In this document: positions 53,923 through 61,544 of the stretch, piece by piece | Layout: each line of letters opens with the position of its first letter | How positions within the stretch are numbered: position 1 is the first letter of the stretch | Assembly: GCA_947504195.1 (NCBI GenBank) | Contig: CANNGN010000002.1 | Location: 186,001 to 250,000 of the forward strand | Direction: 5' to 3' | Source: an uncultured Vibrio sp. | GTDB taxonomy: Bacteria; Pseudomonadota; Gammaproteobacteria; Enterobacterales; Vibrionaceae | Length of the DNA: 64,000 bases | The notes under the pieces: generated by a model | The model's input: only the letters and a program-made list of their open reading frames with translations | Told to the model about the DNA's origin: nothing | The model's database searches: none | Made by a program: the position numbers and the translations under genes

Positions 53923-54489
53923 TCAAAAACTAATAGACGTTATAGCTTCGTCAATATCATCTTGTTCAATACCAATATAACGTAAAGTCTCTGCACTAGA
54001 TCTATGCTGCAATACACGCTGTACCATAGCCAAATCGTTATTAGTCGTGTAGTAGTGATAACCCCAAGTCTTACGGAAACTATGTGTACCCACTTCAACA
54101 TTGATTACTTCTCCTGCCTCCTTCAACACCCTAGAGATATACTGTCTTGATACAGGCTTCTGAGAGCTTCTTGAACGGTTTGAATCACCAATGAATAGGA
54201 ATGTATCACTACTAAGAGGCATCTGCTTTAATCTACGCTGTATAACGTTTTGAGCACTCTCATTCAATGGAAAACGGTCAGTCTTATTCGTCTTCTTTGC
54301 GGTGAACTCTATATAACAACCACATTCGCTAATATTGTCTTTATGCAGGTTCAAGAGGTCAGATATACGCAATGGAATATTGAAGCCTAACCTTACAACG
54401 TCATACACAACAGAAGAGTAATTTTTCTCTATAAACTTCAATAATAGAACTACATCATTTTTATCTTTTATCGCTTGAACAGTATTCAT
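53923..54489 (-). CDS. Short tyrosine recombinase (catalytic domain only)
   Basis: 188 residues covering just the catalytic domain. Box I Arg in GFNIPLRISDLLNLH, Lys in EFTAKKTNKTDRFPL, HxxR in GTHSFRKTWGYH, His in VLQHRSSAETL, and the nucleophile Tyr in LRYIGI are all present. Its length resembles FimB/FimE-type DNA invertases and other minimal recombinases. It may invert or excise a DNA segment within the element, or act as an excision partner of the large recombinase. Intact, with ATG preceded by AAAGGGGC. Confidence 0.87.
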   Translation of the reverse strand: MNTVQAIKDKNDVVLLLKFIEKNYSSVVYDVVRLGFNIPLRISDLLNLHKDNISECGCYIEFTAKKTNKTDRFPLNESAQNVIQRRLKQMPLSSDTFLFIGDSNRSRSSQKPVSRQYISRVLKEAGEVINVEVGTHSFRKTWGYHYYTTNNDLAMVQRVLQHRSSAETLRYIGIEQDDIDEAITSISF

Positions 54490-54819
54490 AACTAGCCCCT
54501 TTAATATCCCTAATAATTGGTTTCACTTCCTTCAATATAATACATTTGTGTCAACTAGGAAAGGTATATTTACATAAAGTCTATATGTAATAAGGGATTT
54601 CTAATTGACACAATCCGATTGAGTAAACTAGAAGTGCCTCTTATGAGAACTATTCTCAAGTATCACCACTAACATGTGTTGGTTATATGGGACTTGACTA
54701 TAACAGTATAATAGCCCCTGTAAGCTCCTGTGGGGCGTTTTAAGGTAGCATTAGTATGATTGTATAGGTAAGGTGCTTAGAGTGGCTTGTAGGGCTTATT
54801 ATGAGAGGTGGTGTTATAC

Positions 54820-54890
54820 ATCATCCCAAGAGGACACACGATGCTTATTATCATAAGTGATATGAATATCATCCCAAGAGGACACACGAT
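54820..54890. repeat. Two 23-bp direct repeats
   Basis: ATCATCCCAAGAGGACACAC plus GAT, perfect, at 54820-54842 and 54868-54890 (48-base period). Each is led by a GTGRT...ATA-type stretch. A third, diverged copy (GTGATGTAAATATCATCC) lies in the other non-coding tract near 47358. Confidence 0.8.
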
Positions 54891-55249
54891 ATTTTACACG
54901 CATCGTGAATTTATATTCGGGGGGTGGGTTACTGGGCTTGATGGCTCAGTCTCTCATTTCTACTATTTTGTGTAATTAGTGTTCCCTGCGGAATTATTCC
55001 CCCTCAGATATTTTCATTCTCAGTACAGATATTTTACTTCTGAATAATCCAACCCCAAATTTAATTTTAAATGTCACTCAGAAAATTTTTAAGAGTAATA
55101 ATTTAAAAAGTTAGTCATCTAGTAACGTTACTATAGTCAATTCTATATATACCAACGTTCCTCTTAACTTTGAGCCTAGATTGAATATTATTTAATAGGT
55201 TTTATCTATCAATATTGCCCTTTCTTTACCTATTGTTTTAGTTATCCAA

Positions 55250-55278
55250 TTGATAACAGTTCTCATTTGTGATATAAT
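55250..55278 (+). promoter_or_regulatory. Near-consensus sigma-70 promoter
   Basis: TTGATA, a 17-base spacer, then TATAAT. Transcription would start near 55285 and run through a ~350-base leader into the three overlapping genes starting at 55635. Confidence 0.75.
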
Positions 55279-55301
55279 ATAACTAAGGGAATTACTCAAT
55301 C

Positions 55302-55593
55302 CTGCCACTAGATTGGCAATTGTACGTTTTTTAATCAAAATATACCCTGCCAGTGGCAGATTGATAGTAAGTATATGATTTATATATATTTTACTGACTT
55401 GCTCCTCGACCGCTATCCTACTTGATACTTTTTAACACTCTCTATCACCTCTAACTTTTAGCCCTGCCAATCGCCTTGCTGCCAATGGTGTGGTTAAAAA
55501 GTAACCAATTTACTCTATTTTTACCTTGTAAAATCCTCTTTTTCTGCGAATCCCTTATATGACGGGGCTTACCAGCGTTTCTGCCACTGGCAG
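55302..55593. promoter_or_regulatory. Cluster of CTGCCA / TGGCAG sites
   Basis: CTGCCACTAGATTGGCA at 55302, perfect palindrome CTGCCAGTGGCAG at 55347, direct repeats CTGCCAA at 55464 and 55479 (15-base period), and perfect palindrome CTGCCACTGGCAG at 55581 just before the first gene. Between promoter and genes, they could be operators for an element regulator or iterons of an origin. Confidence 0.65.
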
Positions 55594-55634
55594 GAGAGGG
55601 TATTTACATTACATTTAACAGGAAATATTACCTT

Positions 55635-55856
55635 ATGAACATCCATGAGGCGGCTCTTGCTGCCACCTACTATGAAAAGACTTTATCTTCACGAGTACGT
55701 CATGCTCTCCAACTATTACTACTGAATGAACAAACTTCTCATATTTCTATCATCACAGGCTTATCGAATGAGCATATTCGACAGCTTAAATTTAAATATA
55801 AAGACATGTTGAAACAAACTACGGAACTATTGGAGGGCTGCAATAATGGCGAATAA
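55635..55856 (+). CDS. Small HTH-like protein, 73 residues
   Basis: Helical throughout; HISIITGLSNEHIRQLKFKY near residues 36-56 reads like a helix-turn-helix. It could be a regulator acting on the CTGCCA palindromes directly upstream (inference), or a small terminase-like subunit. First gene of an overlapping three-gene operon; AACAGGAAAT is the ribosome site. Confidence 0.6.
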   Translation: MNIHEAALAATYYEKTLSSRVRHALQLLLLNEQTSHISIITGLSNEHIRQLKFKYKDMLKQTTELLEGCNNGE

Positions 55857-56217
55857 TATCAAGGCTAAAACAAATTCATTACAGAGTATTGTTCATGCAA
55901 CTACCCAAAATGAAACCAAATCGAATGTAGCTATTACAAACGAAATCCCTAATCTAATCCGCTTTCTTTTAGAAGTGGCAGGAGATTCTACTCTTAAGGC
56001 TAGTCAACGCATGGCGGCAGTAAAAATGCTTCTAGATCATAAAGACAAGCTAGACGCTAAACTGCTGTCCCAAGTAGATGAAATTAAAAATGTGGCATCG
56101 GTCGAAGCAAAGAAAGCGTTAGAAGAAGAACGTGTTTTAGTTAGTGTTGATAGCCAATCAGATATTGAGGCAGCTAAAAATAAATTGAGAGCCACTATGC
56201 CGGAGTATTTCCAGTGA
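55846..56217 (+). CDS. Hypothetical protein, 123 residues
   Basis: Helical, charged (LRFLLEVAGDSTLKASQRMA, VKMLLDHKDKLDAKLLSQVD, ending LRATMPEYFQ). The AGDSTLKASQRMAAVKMLLD stretch is of the kind found in small phage DNA-packaging or accessory proteins, but I cannot assign a family. Overlaps the previous gene by 11 bases with GGAGGG inside it, and the next by four. Confidence 0.6.
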   Translation: MANNIKAKTNSLQSIVHATTQNETKSNVAITNEIPNLIRFLLEVAGDSTLKASQRMAAVKMLLDHKDKLDAKLLSQVDEIKNVASVEAKKALEEERVLVSVDSQSDIEAAKNKLRATMPEYFQ

Positions 56218-56558
56218 TTGAGTTACCTATTGTATATAACAAAAACCTACGTCATCAAGAATCTGATTGGCTATGTATCTTATTAGATTTACTTAGTTGT
56301 GAGTATGTTGATAAGAGGTTGATTAGCTTATCTAGTGAAGAATCAGACAACGAAATCAGGGAAGCGTTGAAGCCGCATATGCCAATCCTTCAAACCTTGT
56401 TTGATTCAATGCAACCTGAATCATTCTATACCTTTATTACTCCAATTCTTGTTGAAGTTAAGGAGCAATACGGGCTAGGTTTTAAGTGGGAAGACGGAAA
56501 AAGGAAGGATATTGATTTTGGTAAAACTTTCGGTTCTGTGCTGATGGAAAATGTTTAG
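56214..56558 (+). CDS. Hypothetical protein, 114 residues
   Basis: Acidic, Leu-rich soluble protein (WLCILLDLLSCEYVDKRLIS, FDSMQPESFYTFITPILVEV). GTG start inside a GTGA overlap with the previous stop, the typical sign of translational coupling. No family recognised. Last gene of the operon. Confidence 0.6.
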   Translation: MIELPIVYNKNLRHQESDWLCILLDLLSCEYVDKRLISLSSEESDNEIREALKPHMPILQTLFDSMQPESFYTFITPILVEVKEQYGLGFKWEDGKRKDIDFGKTFGSVLMENV

Positions 56559-56603
56559 TCTTGACAAGATTTATAACAAGTGAAGTGCATATCACGATAA
56601 AAA

Positions 56604-56619
56604 TGTGATGAATATCACA
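56604..56619 (+). promoter_or_regulatory. Perfect CRP site with class II-like promoter
   Basis: TGTGATGAATATCACA, the exact TGTGA-N6-TCACA consensus, flanked by AAA. A TACAAT -10 lies at 56640-56645, placing the site centre about 40 bases before the expected start, the class II activation position. No good -35 is present, as expected for CRP-dependent promoters. The downstream gene is the 62-residue membrane protein. Confidence 0.7.
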
Positions 56620-56716
56620 CATAAATTGTGTAAAGTAATTACAATATAAGAGCCATTAATATTATTAGTGGTAGGTGCATGAGAGTAATGCATCCTCAAC
56701 CGAAAGGTGAATTATA

Positions 56717-56905
56717 ATGAGTACAGAAAAGCTAGAATATACATTAAAAGCAGGGGTTGGTGGTGCTGGTTTAGGTATCGCTGCTATGGGAGGCGCGTCC
56801 TTTTTTATGCCTTTGCTTTCATTAACTACACCTATAGTTATTTCTATTGCCAGTGTAACAGCTTTAATTTTTTCGTGTTATACCTACCAAAAAGCACAAG
56901 GTTAA
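56717..56905 (+). CDS. Holin-sized membrane protein, 62 residues
   Basis: Two hydrophobic segments, the first Gly-rich (LKAGVGGAGLGIAAMGGASF) and the second IVISIASVTALIFSCY, with a short charged N-terminus. ATG behind CCGAAAGGTGAATTATA. Size and topology resemble a small holin or a toxin-like membrane peptide, without family proof. Followed after two bases by another membrane-protein gene. Confidence 0.6.
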   Translation: MSTEKLEYTLKAGVGGAGLGIAAMGGASFFMPLLSLTTPIVISIASVTALIFSCYTYQKAQG

Positions 56906-56907
56906 TT

Positions 56908-57303
56908 TTGGCTCAAGATTTTACTTTTTTGATCAACCCTCAAAATACACTTGAATTGATTAGATTTTATTTTGTCTGGATACTTTTATTATTTGTCGTC
57001 CATGTTTGTTGGGATAAATACAGCCCTACCTCTTCCACAGATAGTTGGAAGAACTTAAAGAATAAAGTTTCAGAGTTGTATGCAGCCGCTACTGTATCTA
57101 GCTCCGCTCTGCTAGGGATAATGTTAGTTACAGGGTTTAAGGAACATCCATTATTTAATAATGATGCTGTTTTGATACCGCTTATATTATCAGTTCTCAC
57201 TGGTATTATTGTGGGCTTCACTGGATTAGTTCCTAAAGCGGCTATGATTGAAAAAAGTCCAAGCTCTTCGAATAAAGAAAACCCCTCAACCTTAATTGGC
57301 TGA
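56908..57303 (+). CDS. Three-helix membrane protein, 131 residues
   Basis: TTG start preceded by AAGG, two bases after the previous stop; the frame extends upstream through the 62-residue gene but that part is out of context. Membrane segments about residues 15-36, 66-86 and 95-117 (FYFVWILLLFVVHVCW, SSSALLGIMLVTGF, LIPLILSVLTGIIVGF). Basic/polar tail. Likely works with the preceding protein; function unknown. Confidence 0.55.
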   Translation: MAQDFTFLINPQNTLELIRFYFVWILLLFVVHVCWDKYSPTSSTDSWKNLKNKVSELYAAATVSSSALLGIMLVTGFKEHPLFNNDAVLIPLILSVLTGIIVGFTGLVPKAAMIEKSPSSSNKENPSTLIG

Positions 57304-57314
57304 GGGTTTTTTTT
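57279..57314. terminator. Terminator between converging operons
   Basis: AACCCCTCAACC and GGCTGAGGGTT pair with one mismatch, followed by nine T. It ends the membrane-protein operon and lies just beyond the S49 gene's 3' end. Confidence 0.8.
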
Positions 57315-57363
57315 TCATATCAGTTCTTTGCAAATAGAATTGTGTTGTAACTCTACATTAGAA

Positions 57364-58464
57364 CTAACGTCCGAGTTGTTTACGAACCTTAGCTTCTAAT
57401 TCTTCTTTCTTGATTTCTGCATCAGTTTTTACACGATGCTTATCAACATAAGCCTTCAATTGTTCAGTACGAGAAAGCTCTTTTACAACCTCCTGAGAAG
57501 ACGCTGAACTCTTGTTGTTCTTACTATTGAGCAATGACTCTTTAGCAGCATTAAGAGACTGTGAGGGCTGTACAGGAGCTTCTAGGCTAGTACGTGAAAG
57601 GGCACTACCTGAGCGGCTTGCTTGAGCTTTAGTAGCAGAAGTTTTTAGATAGTTCTCGAACTCAACAGGACTTTTAACGCCGTCCACTAAATTAAGCGAA
57701 ATAGCCTTATTTGAACTAAAAACGCCTGCATTCATCGCTTTAATATCATCAACTGAAATCCCACGATGATCGCTCACAAGTGCGTAAAAGTTATCTGCTA
57801 ACTCCATCACTCTATCGTGTAAGTCAGAGATAAAGCCTTCACGAAATGCCCCGTTTTTATCAAATGGAACTTTACCTTCTGCTGAGGTAATAAATTGGCG
57901 TTGATAACCTTCTTTCTTGAGATGTTCACTATCATTAGTCAATGAAACAACACAACCAATTGAACCCACAACAGCATCTTGAGCCATGTAAATTTCACTT
58001 GCTGCTGAAGTTAAGGCATACCCTGCTGAACAGCTTTGTTCAGATACATAAGCAATAAGTTTTTTACCTGCTTTATTTGTACGTTTCTTTAGTTCTGATG
58101 CTGTATACATACAACTCAGGGCTTCACCGCCTGAACTTGCCACGTCCAAAACAATAGTATTAACAGTGCTATCAGCACAGAGTGAATCAATGTCTTTCAA
58201 TAAACCTTCGTAACTAACCATTGAGCCACACAGAGCCGCATAAGGACTAGGGCGATACGTTAGCGCCCCATGAATATTGATTGTGGCAACACCATCTTTA
58301 ACTACATAAGACTTTGTAGAAGGGGACACCAAAGGGGATTCTGTGAACTGCCCAACGTTACGATTATCGAGAAAATCTGATATAGCTTTGAATTGTGATT
58401 CAGTGATCATCAGGGGAGTATTTTCAAGACTAGCTTTAGTGAATCTTAATAGTTCGTGAGCCAT
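57364..58464 (-). CDS. S49-family serine protease (phage/SppA type)
   Basis: 366 residues. The single ClpP/crotonase-like S49 domain spans about residues 50-240: INIHGALTYR, VLDVASSGGEALSCMYTA, the nucleophile Ser in YVSEQSCSAGYALTSAA, then VVGSIGCVVS and FITSAEGKVPFDKNG, which contains candidate catalytic Lys residues. The C-terminal ~120 residues are charged and Ser-rich with an Arg/Lys/Glu end. Phage S49 proteins mature the capsid and are made beside portal genes; none is here. It overlaps the upstream 269-residue gene by one base (TAATG). Confidence 0.88.
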   Translation of the reverse strand: MAHELLRFTKASLENTPLMITESQFKAISDFLDNRNVGQFTESPLVSPSTKSYVVKDGVATINIHGALTYRPSPYAALCGSMVSYEGLLKDIDSLCADSTVNTIVLDVASSGGEALSCMYTASELKKRTNKAGKKLIAYVSEQSCSAGYALTSAASEIYMAQDAVVGSIGCVVSLTNDSEHLKKEGYQRQFITSAEGKVPFDKNGAFREGFISDLHDRVMELADNFYALVSDHRGISVDDIKAMNAGVFSSNKAISLNLVDGVKSPVEFENYLKTSATKAQASRSGSALSRTSLEAPVQPSQSLNAAKESLLNSKNNKSSASSQEVVKELSRTEQLKAYVDKHRVKTDAEIKKEELEAKVRKQLGR

Positions 58465-59273
58465 TATGATTTACTCCATACCGTTTTACGGGTGCCATCC
58501 ACAGACTTTCTCGAACTTTCATATCCTAGCTCGCTTAGTTTGGTTGTGATTTCTGCATCAGTACCAAGGTCTTGACATACAGCTTTTAACACAGAAAGAC
58601 TGAATTCTTTATTGTCTTTGAGGAAAGAATCAAACAGATCATTTACTACCGTGGGGACGGCTTCTAATGCGGCAGTTTGAGCGGCTAATGCTGCTTCTTT
58701 CGCTTGTTGTTGCATAGATAAATTATAATTTTTAACTTGTTCTTGATGTTTTAGGGTTGCGAAGGTTGTTGCTGATTTAATATCAAGAAGTTCTTTATTT
58801 TCTTCTTCAAGTTTCAATTTCATCAAACTAGTTAAACCTTCTCTAATGGATTGCTTACCCTTTGCAATTTCTTCCTCTGGTCGGAGTAATGCGTATGATT
58901 TTTGACTATTTGATAACTTAAATAAGTAACTATATTTGTGGTCTTCAATAGGGCGATATCCAAGGTTTAAGTCCTTCGCGACATCGTTAATCATGGTTTG
59001 AACACTTTTACTATTAGCCGTGTAGACTTTGATTTTTGATAGGTTGTTGTGAACTACAAACTGAGTCATACGAGAATCAATAGAACAATCTGGACTTGGT
59101 GACGAAACTCGATGATTCGAATTTGATTCAAATCTAATGAGATTGTTTTCAATGTGTTTTTCTAACTCTAATTGAACGTCTGAATCTTGAAGTGATTTGA
59201 GTTTAATACCGTTGTAATACTCAGTGATTAATTCGTTAACTGTTTGAGGTAGGGTTATTTGTTGATCTGTCAT
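58464..59273 (-). CDS. Hypothetical protein, 269 residues, coupled to the S49 protease
   Basis: Mostly helical. A central coiled-coil-like part (SLMKLKLEEENKELLDIKSA, then QQQAKEAALAAQTAALEAVP) is followed by a ~60-residue domain (VLKAVCQDLGTDAEITTKLS, then GYESSRKSVDGTRKTVWSK) that could bind nucleic acid. No family recognised. The stop overlaps the protease start, so this protein may be its substrate, scaffold or regulator. ATG follows AAAAGGCTAAT. Confidence 0.6.
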   Translation of the reverse strand: MTDQQITLPQTVNELITEYYNGIKLKSLQDSDVQLELEKHIENNLIRFESNSNHRVSSPSPDCSIDSRMTQFVVHNNLSKIKVYTANSKSVQTMINDVAKDLNLGYRPIEDHKYSYLFKLSNSQKSYALLRPEEEIAKGKQSIREGLTSLMKLKLEEENKELLDIKSATTFATLKHQEQVKNYNLSMQQQAKEAALAAQTAALEAVPTVVNDLFDSFLKDNKEFSLSVLKAVCQDLGTDAEITTKLSELGYESSRKSVDGTRKTVWSKS

Positions 59274-59426
59274 TGTTATTAGCCTTTTTAGTTATGTTCC
59301 CGAGTGGGATTAATTGTTTTTAGGAAATTATGTTGTCCGCTAAACGGATAATGTTTACATCACCTTCGATAAGAAGGCATATGTTTATTCTTATTAGAAA
59401 GGTGGAACCATAAGCGTCTGCGTGAA

Positions 59427-59645
59427 TTACTGGTCATGGATAACCAACTCTTGAGCGGCGCGTTTATACTTGTAGTAAGCACTTGATATACCAGCGGAAC
59501 CAAGGTTGATGTTGTACTTACGAGAATTGCGGATGATGTCGTCTAATGTGAAATCTTGAAGAATAAGTTCGATGATTTTTAATGCATTGTTACTGCTTGG
59601 GTTTAGCTGTGTGTATAGAACAGCCGCCCGTGATTTATTTGTCAT
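59427..59645 (-). CDS. Small HTH-like protein, 72 residues
   Basis: NALKIIELILQDFTLDDIIR then NSRKYNINLGSAGISSAYYK gives a helix-turn-helix impression, with a basic YKRAAQELV end. Comparable in size to the 73-residue HTH-like protein at 55635, though clear homology is not visible. Could control the protease operon that follows. AAAGG ribosome site. Confidence 0.55.
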   Translation of the reverse strand: MTNKSRAAVLYTQLNPSSNNALKIIELILQDFTLDDIIRNSRKYNINLGSAGISSAYYKYKRAAQELVIHDQ

Positions 59646-59781
59646 AGGAAAGCCTTTGTTAACCGTATATGTGTTTGTTGCTAAAGAAGAGGAATAGCTT
59701 TAAAAGAGACTGATTCTTATATCAGCCTCTAAGGGGTAATTTGTTAATTGATGTAATGAAAATTAAAGAATGTACTAGGCG

Positions 59782-59876
59782 AAATAAACCCCTAGCAGGA
59801 AACTACAAAAACTAGGGGATATCTCATAACGTAAAGAAGACGGCAAAAATAAAGAAGGAAGTTTTTCTTGCTACTA
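59782..59876 (-). ncRNA. Candidate Fur-controlled small RNA
   Basis: A strong promoter just upstream should start transcription near 59876. About 60-90 bases later CCCCTAG (59818-59812) and CTAGGGG (59795-59789) form a hairpin followed by TTTATTT. No open frame lies between. The 5' part is pyrimidine-rich (CTTCCTTCTTTATTTTTGCC, CGTCTTCTTTAC), a pattern suited to pairing with purine-rich ribosome sites. No sequence similarity to RyhB is visible. RNA existence is inferred from promoter-terminator architecture. Confidence 0.5.
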
Positions 59877-59883
59877 TAAATAT

Positions 59884-59927
59884 ATTATACCAACTTTCTT
59901 TCTTAAATGCAAATGATAATCATTATT
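59884..59927 (-). promoter_or_regulatory. Leftward consensus promoter overlapped by a Fur-like box
   Basis: On the minus strand TTGCAT, exactly 17 bases, then TATAAT. GCAAATGATAATCATTATT (59909-59927) agrees with the 19-base Fur consensus at 16 positions and covers the -35 hexamer, as in classical Fur-repressed promoters. It sits ten bases beyond the integrase stop. Confidence 0.6.
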
Positions 59928-59936
59928 ATTTAGATT

Positions 59937-61544
59937 TTATTGGTAATCATAAGACAATTTTTGAAGTGAATCATTTAGAACCTTGATACTTATTTTATCT
60001 ATATACCTAGCTTTAGTACCTTGGTGAGCATGTCCAACTAATTGTTCAATGTGTAGAGAAGATATATTGTGAGTAGCAAGAGCCGTCATGAAACTATGTC
60101 TTAATGAATAGAATGTTAATAACTCACCTCTGTCGGAAAATGCAGGGAGACCAAGTTTTTCAGTTCTTCTAGTAAACCAATTTGTAAGCTGCTGAGACGA
60201 GATAAATTCAGTCTTATTTTTAAAGTAATCAAGAATTCCGATATCTAACAATTTTTGATGAATTGGTACATATCTAAATGCATTGTCTGTCTTCGTACCA
60301 TCGACTTCAAAGTAATATATTCCATCAAGTTGTCTAATCGAATCTTGAGTTAATTTAACTATCTCACCATTTCTAAGACCACCGTACGCCATTATCATTA
60401 TTGAACTCGTGAAGTTGTCTAAAGGCTTGCAAGTACAATATTTAGTTAACTTCTTAATATCATCACAGCTATAAGCACCTTTACTTTTACCTTCTTTGAA
60501 GTTATCAAACCTCATATTTTCCACTGGATTGCTGTTGATAATGTGTCTTTTATAAAAATATTGGAACATTTTACTAATAGCAGTTTTACCCCGTATAAGT
60601 CCGCTTGACGTTTTTCGATCATCAGGTACAGATTGTTCGTGAGCGGCTTTTATACATTCTTCAATAGACATTTTCTTGTAGGGAGAATATTTACGCTGTG
60701 GATACTGAGTAAGCAGATAAAAAGCGTCATCTATATCATTTGAAGTAATCAAATCAATATGTTTACCTTTGAAAAGATGTAAGAAAAAGTCTTCTAAGTG
60801 ACGTATTTGTTCGTTACTGGCTTTAGAAGCAATACTCTTTCCTTTAGCGTCTTTGTACAACATCCCGTCTTTATCTTCGATATATTGATTTAAAGCTTCT
60901 TCAAATAGAGGGGTTTTAGATTCTATTTGTGCTTGAGGTAAATGATCAATATTAAAGCTCTGTTTAAGTGCTGATAGAGCATTGAAAGCTTGGTTAAAAT
61001 CATCATTTTGAAGACACTTTTTTAACTTTTCAGCATATGTATTTAGTAAATCGCATTCCGCATTTGATTGAGCATAAACTGGATCAAAACTAAGATCATC
61101 TTCAGAAAGTTGTGGTACTTGGTGCTTTGTATTTACTTTGTCTAGCAAAAATTCTTTAAGCGTAGGAATTTTTCGTGTGTACGATGGTTCCCCAACGTGA
61201 GAATCAGTCACATTCAAATTATAATATTCAGATTCCTCCGTTACTTTTTGATGAAGTTGGATAGCTTCGCGTCCTTGTTCTGAGCGCGGCAATAGCATTG
61301 CAGTTGCAACATTGATTAGTCTTTCCACTTCGTCATCAATTAGTAATTTCAGTATTTCTGCACTCACTCTAACACCCTCTATTTTTTCTTTAACTCTTCT
61401 AACAATATTCTGAGCTTGATAACTATCTTTCGTTCTTAACGATTTACGAAAGAGTTTTCTCGTAGTTGGTATTCTCATAGAGAAATAGAATACATCTCCC
61501 ACTTGTATTATGTATGTAGGTTTGTATGCTAGTTTGTATCTCAT
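59937..61544 (-). CDS. int: Large tyrosine recombinase (element integrase)
   Basis: 535 residues. N-terminal ~60 residues (IQVGDVFYFSMRIPTTRKLF, KSLRTKDSYQAQN) form the arm-type DNA-binding segment of DUF6538-like integrases. A long core-binding region follows. The catalytic domain has Arg in MAYGGLRNGEIVKL (~400), Lys in VDGTKTDNAFRYVP, YSLRHSF (Tyr replacing the usual first His of HxxR), His in LVGHAHQGT, and the nucleophile in ARYIDKI. It would integrate and excise the element at the ybbP repeats 40 bases to its right. Intact. Confidence 0.92.
   Translation of the reverse strand: MRYKLAYKPTYIIQVGDVFYFSMRIPTTRKLFRKSLRTKDSYQAQNIVRRVKEKIEGVRVSAEILKLLIDDEVERLINVATAMLLPRSEQGREAIQLHQKVTEESEYYNLNVTDSHVGEPSYTRKIPTLKEFLLDKVNTKHQVPQLSEDDLSFDPVYAQSNAECDLLNTYAEKLKKCLQNDDFNQAFNALSALKQSFNIDHLPQAQIESKTPLFEEALNQYIEDKDGMLYKDAKGKSIASKASNEQIRHLEDFFLHLFKGKHIDLITSNDIDDAFYLLTQYPQRKYSPYKKMSIEECIKAAHEQSVPDDRKTSSGLIRGKTAISKMFQYFYKRHIINSNPVENMRFDNFKEGKSKGAYSCDDIKKLTKYCTCKPLDNFTSSIMIMAYGGLRNGEIVKLTQDSIRQLDGIYYFEVDGTKTDNAFRYVPIHQKLLDIGILDYFKNKTEFISSQQLTNWFTRRTEKLGLPAFSDRGELLTFYSLRHSFMTALATHNISSLHIEQLVGHAHQGTKARYIDKISIKVLNDSLQKLSYDYQ

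Larger units (their letters stand above)
54490..55634. other. Regulatory non-coding region between recombinase and the 55.6-kb operon
   Basis: No gene supported over 1.1 kb. Contents: a GCCCC...GGGGC hairpin with TTTTAA at about 54714-54741; two 23-bp direct repeats; a consensus promoter at 55250; and a 350-base leader with CTGCCA repeats. These are listed separately. Confidence 0.6.

Noticed and set aside
56707..56907. N-terminal extension of the three-helix membrane protein
   Set aside because: It reads through the better-supported 62-residue gene in another frame; the TTG with AAGG fits the tandem layout.
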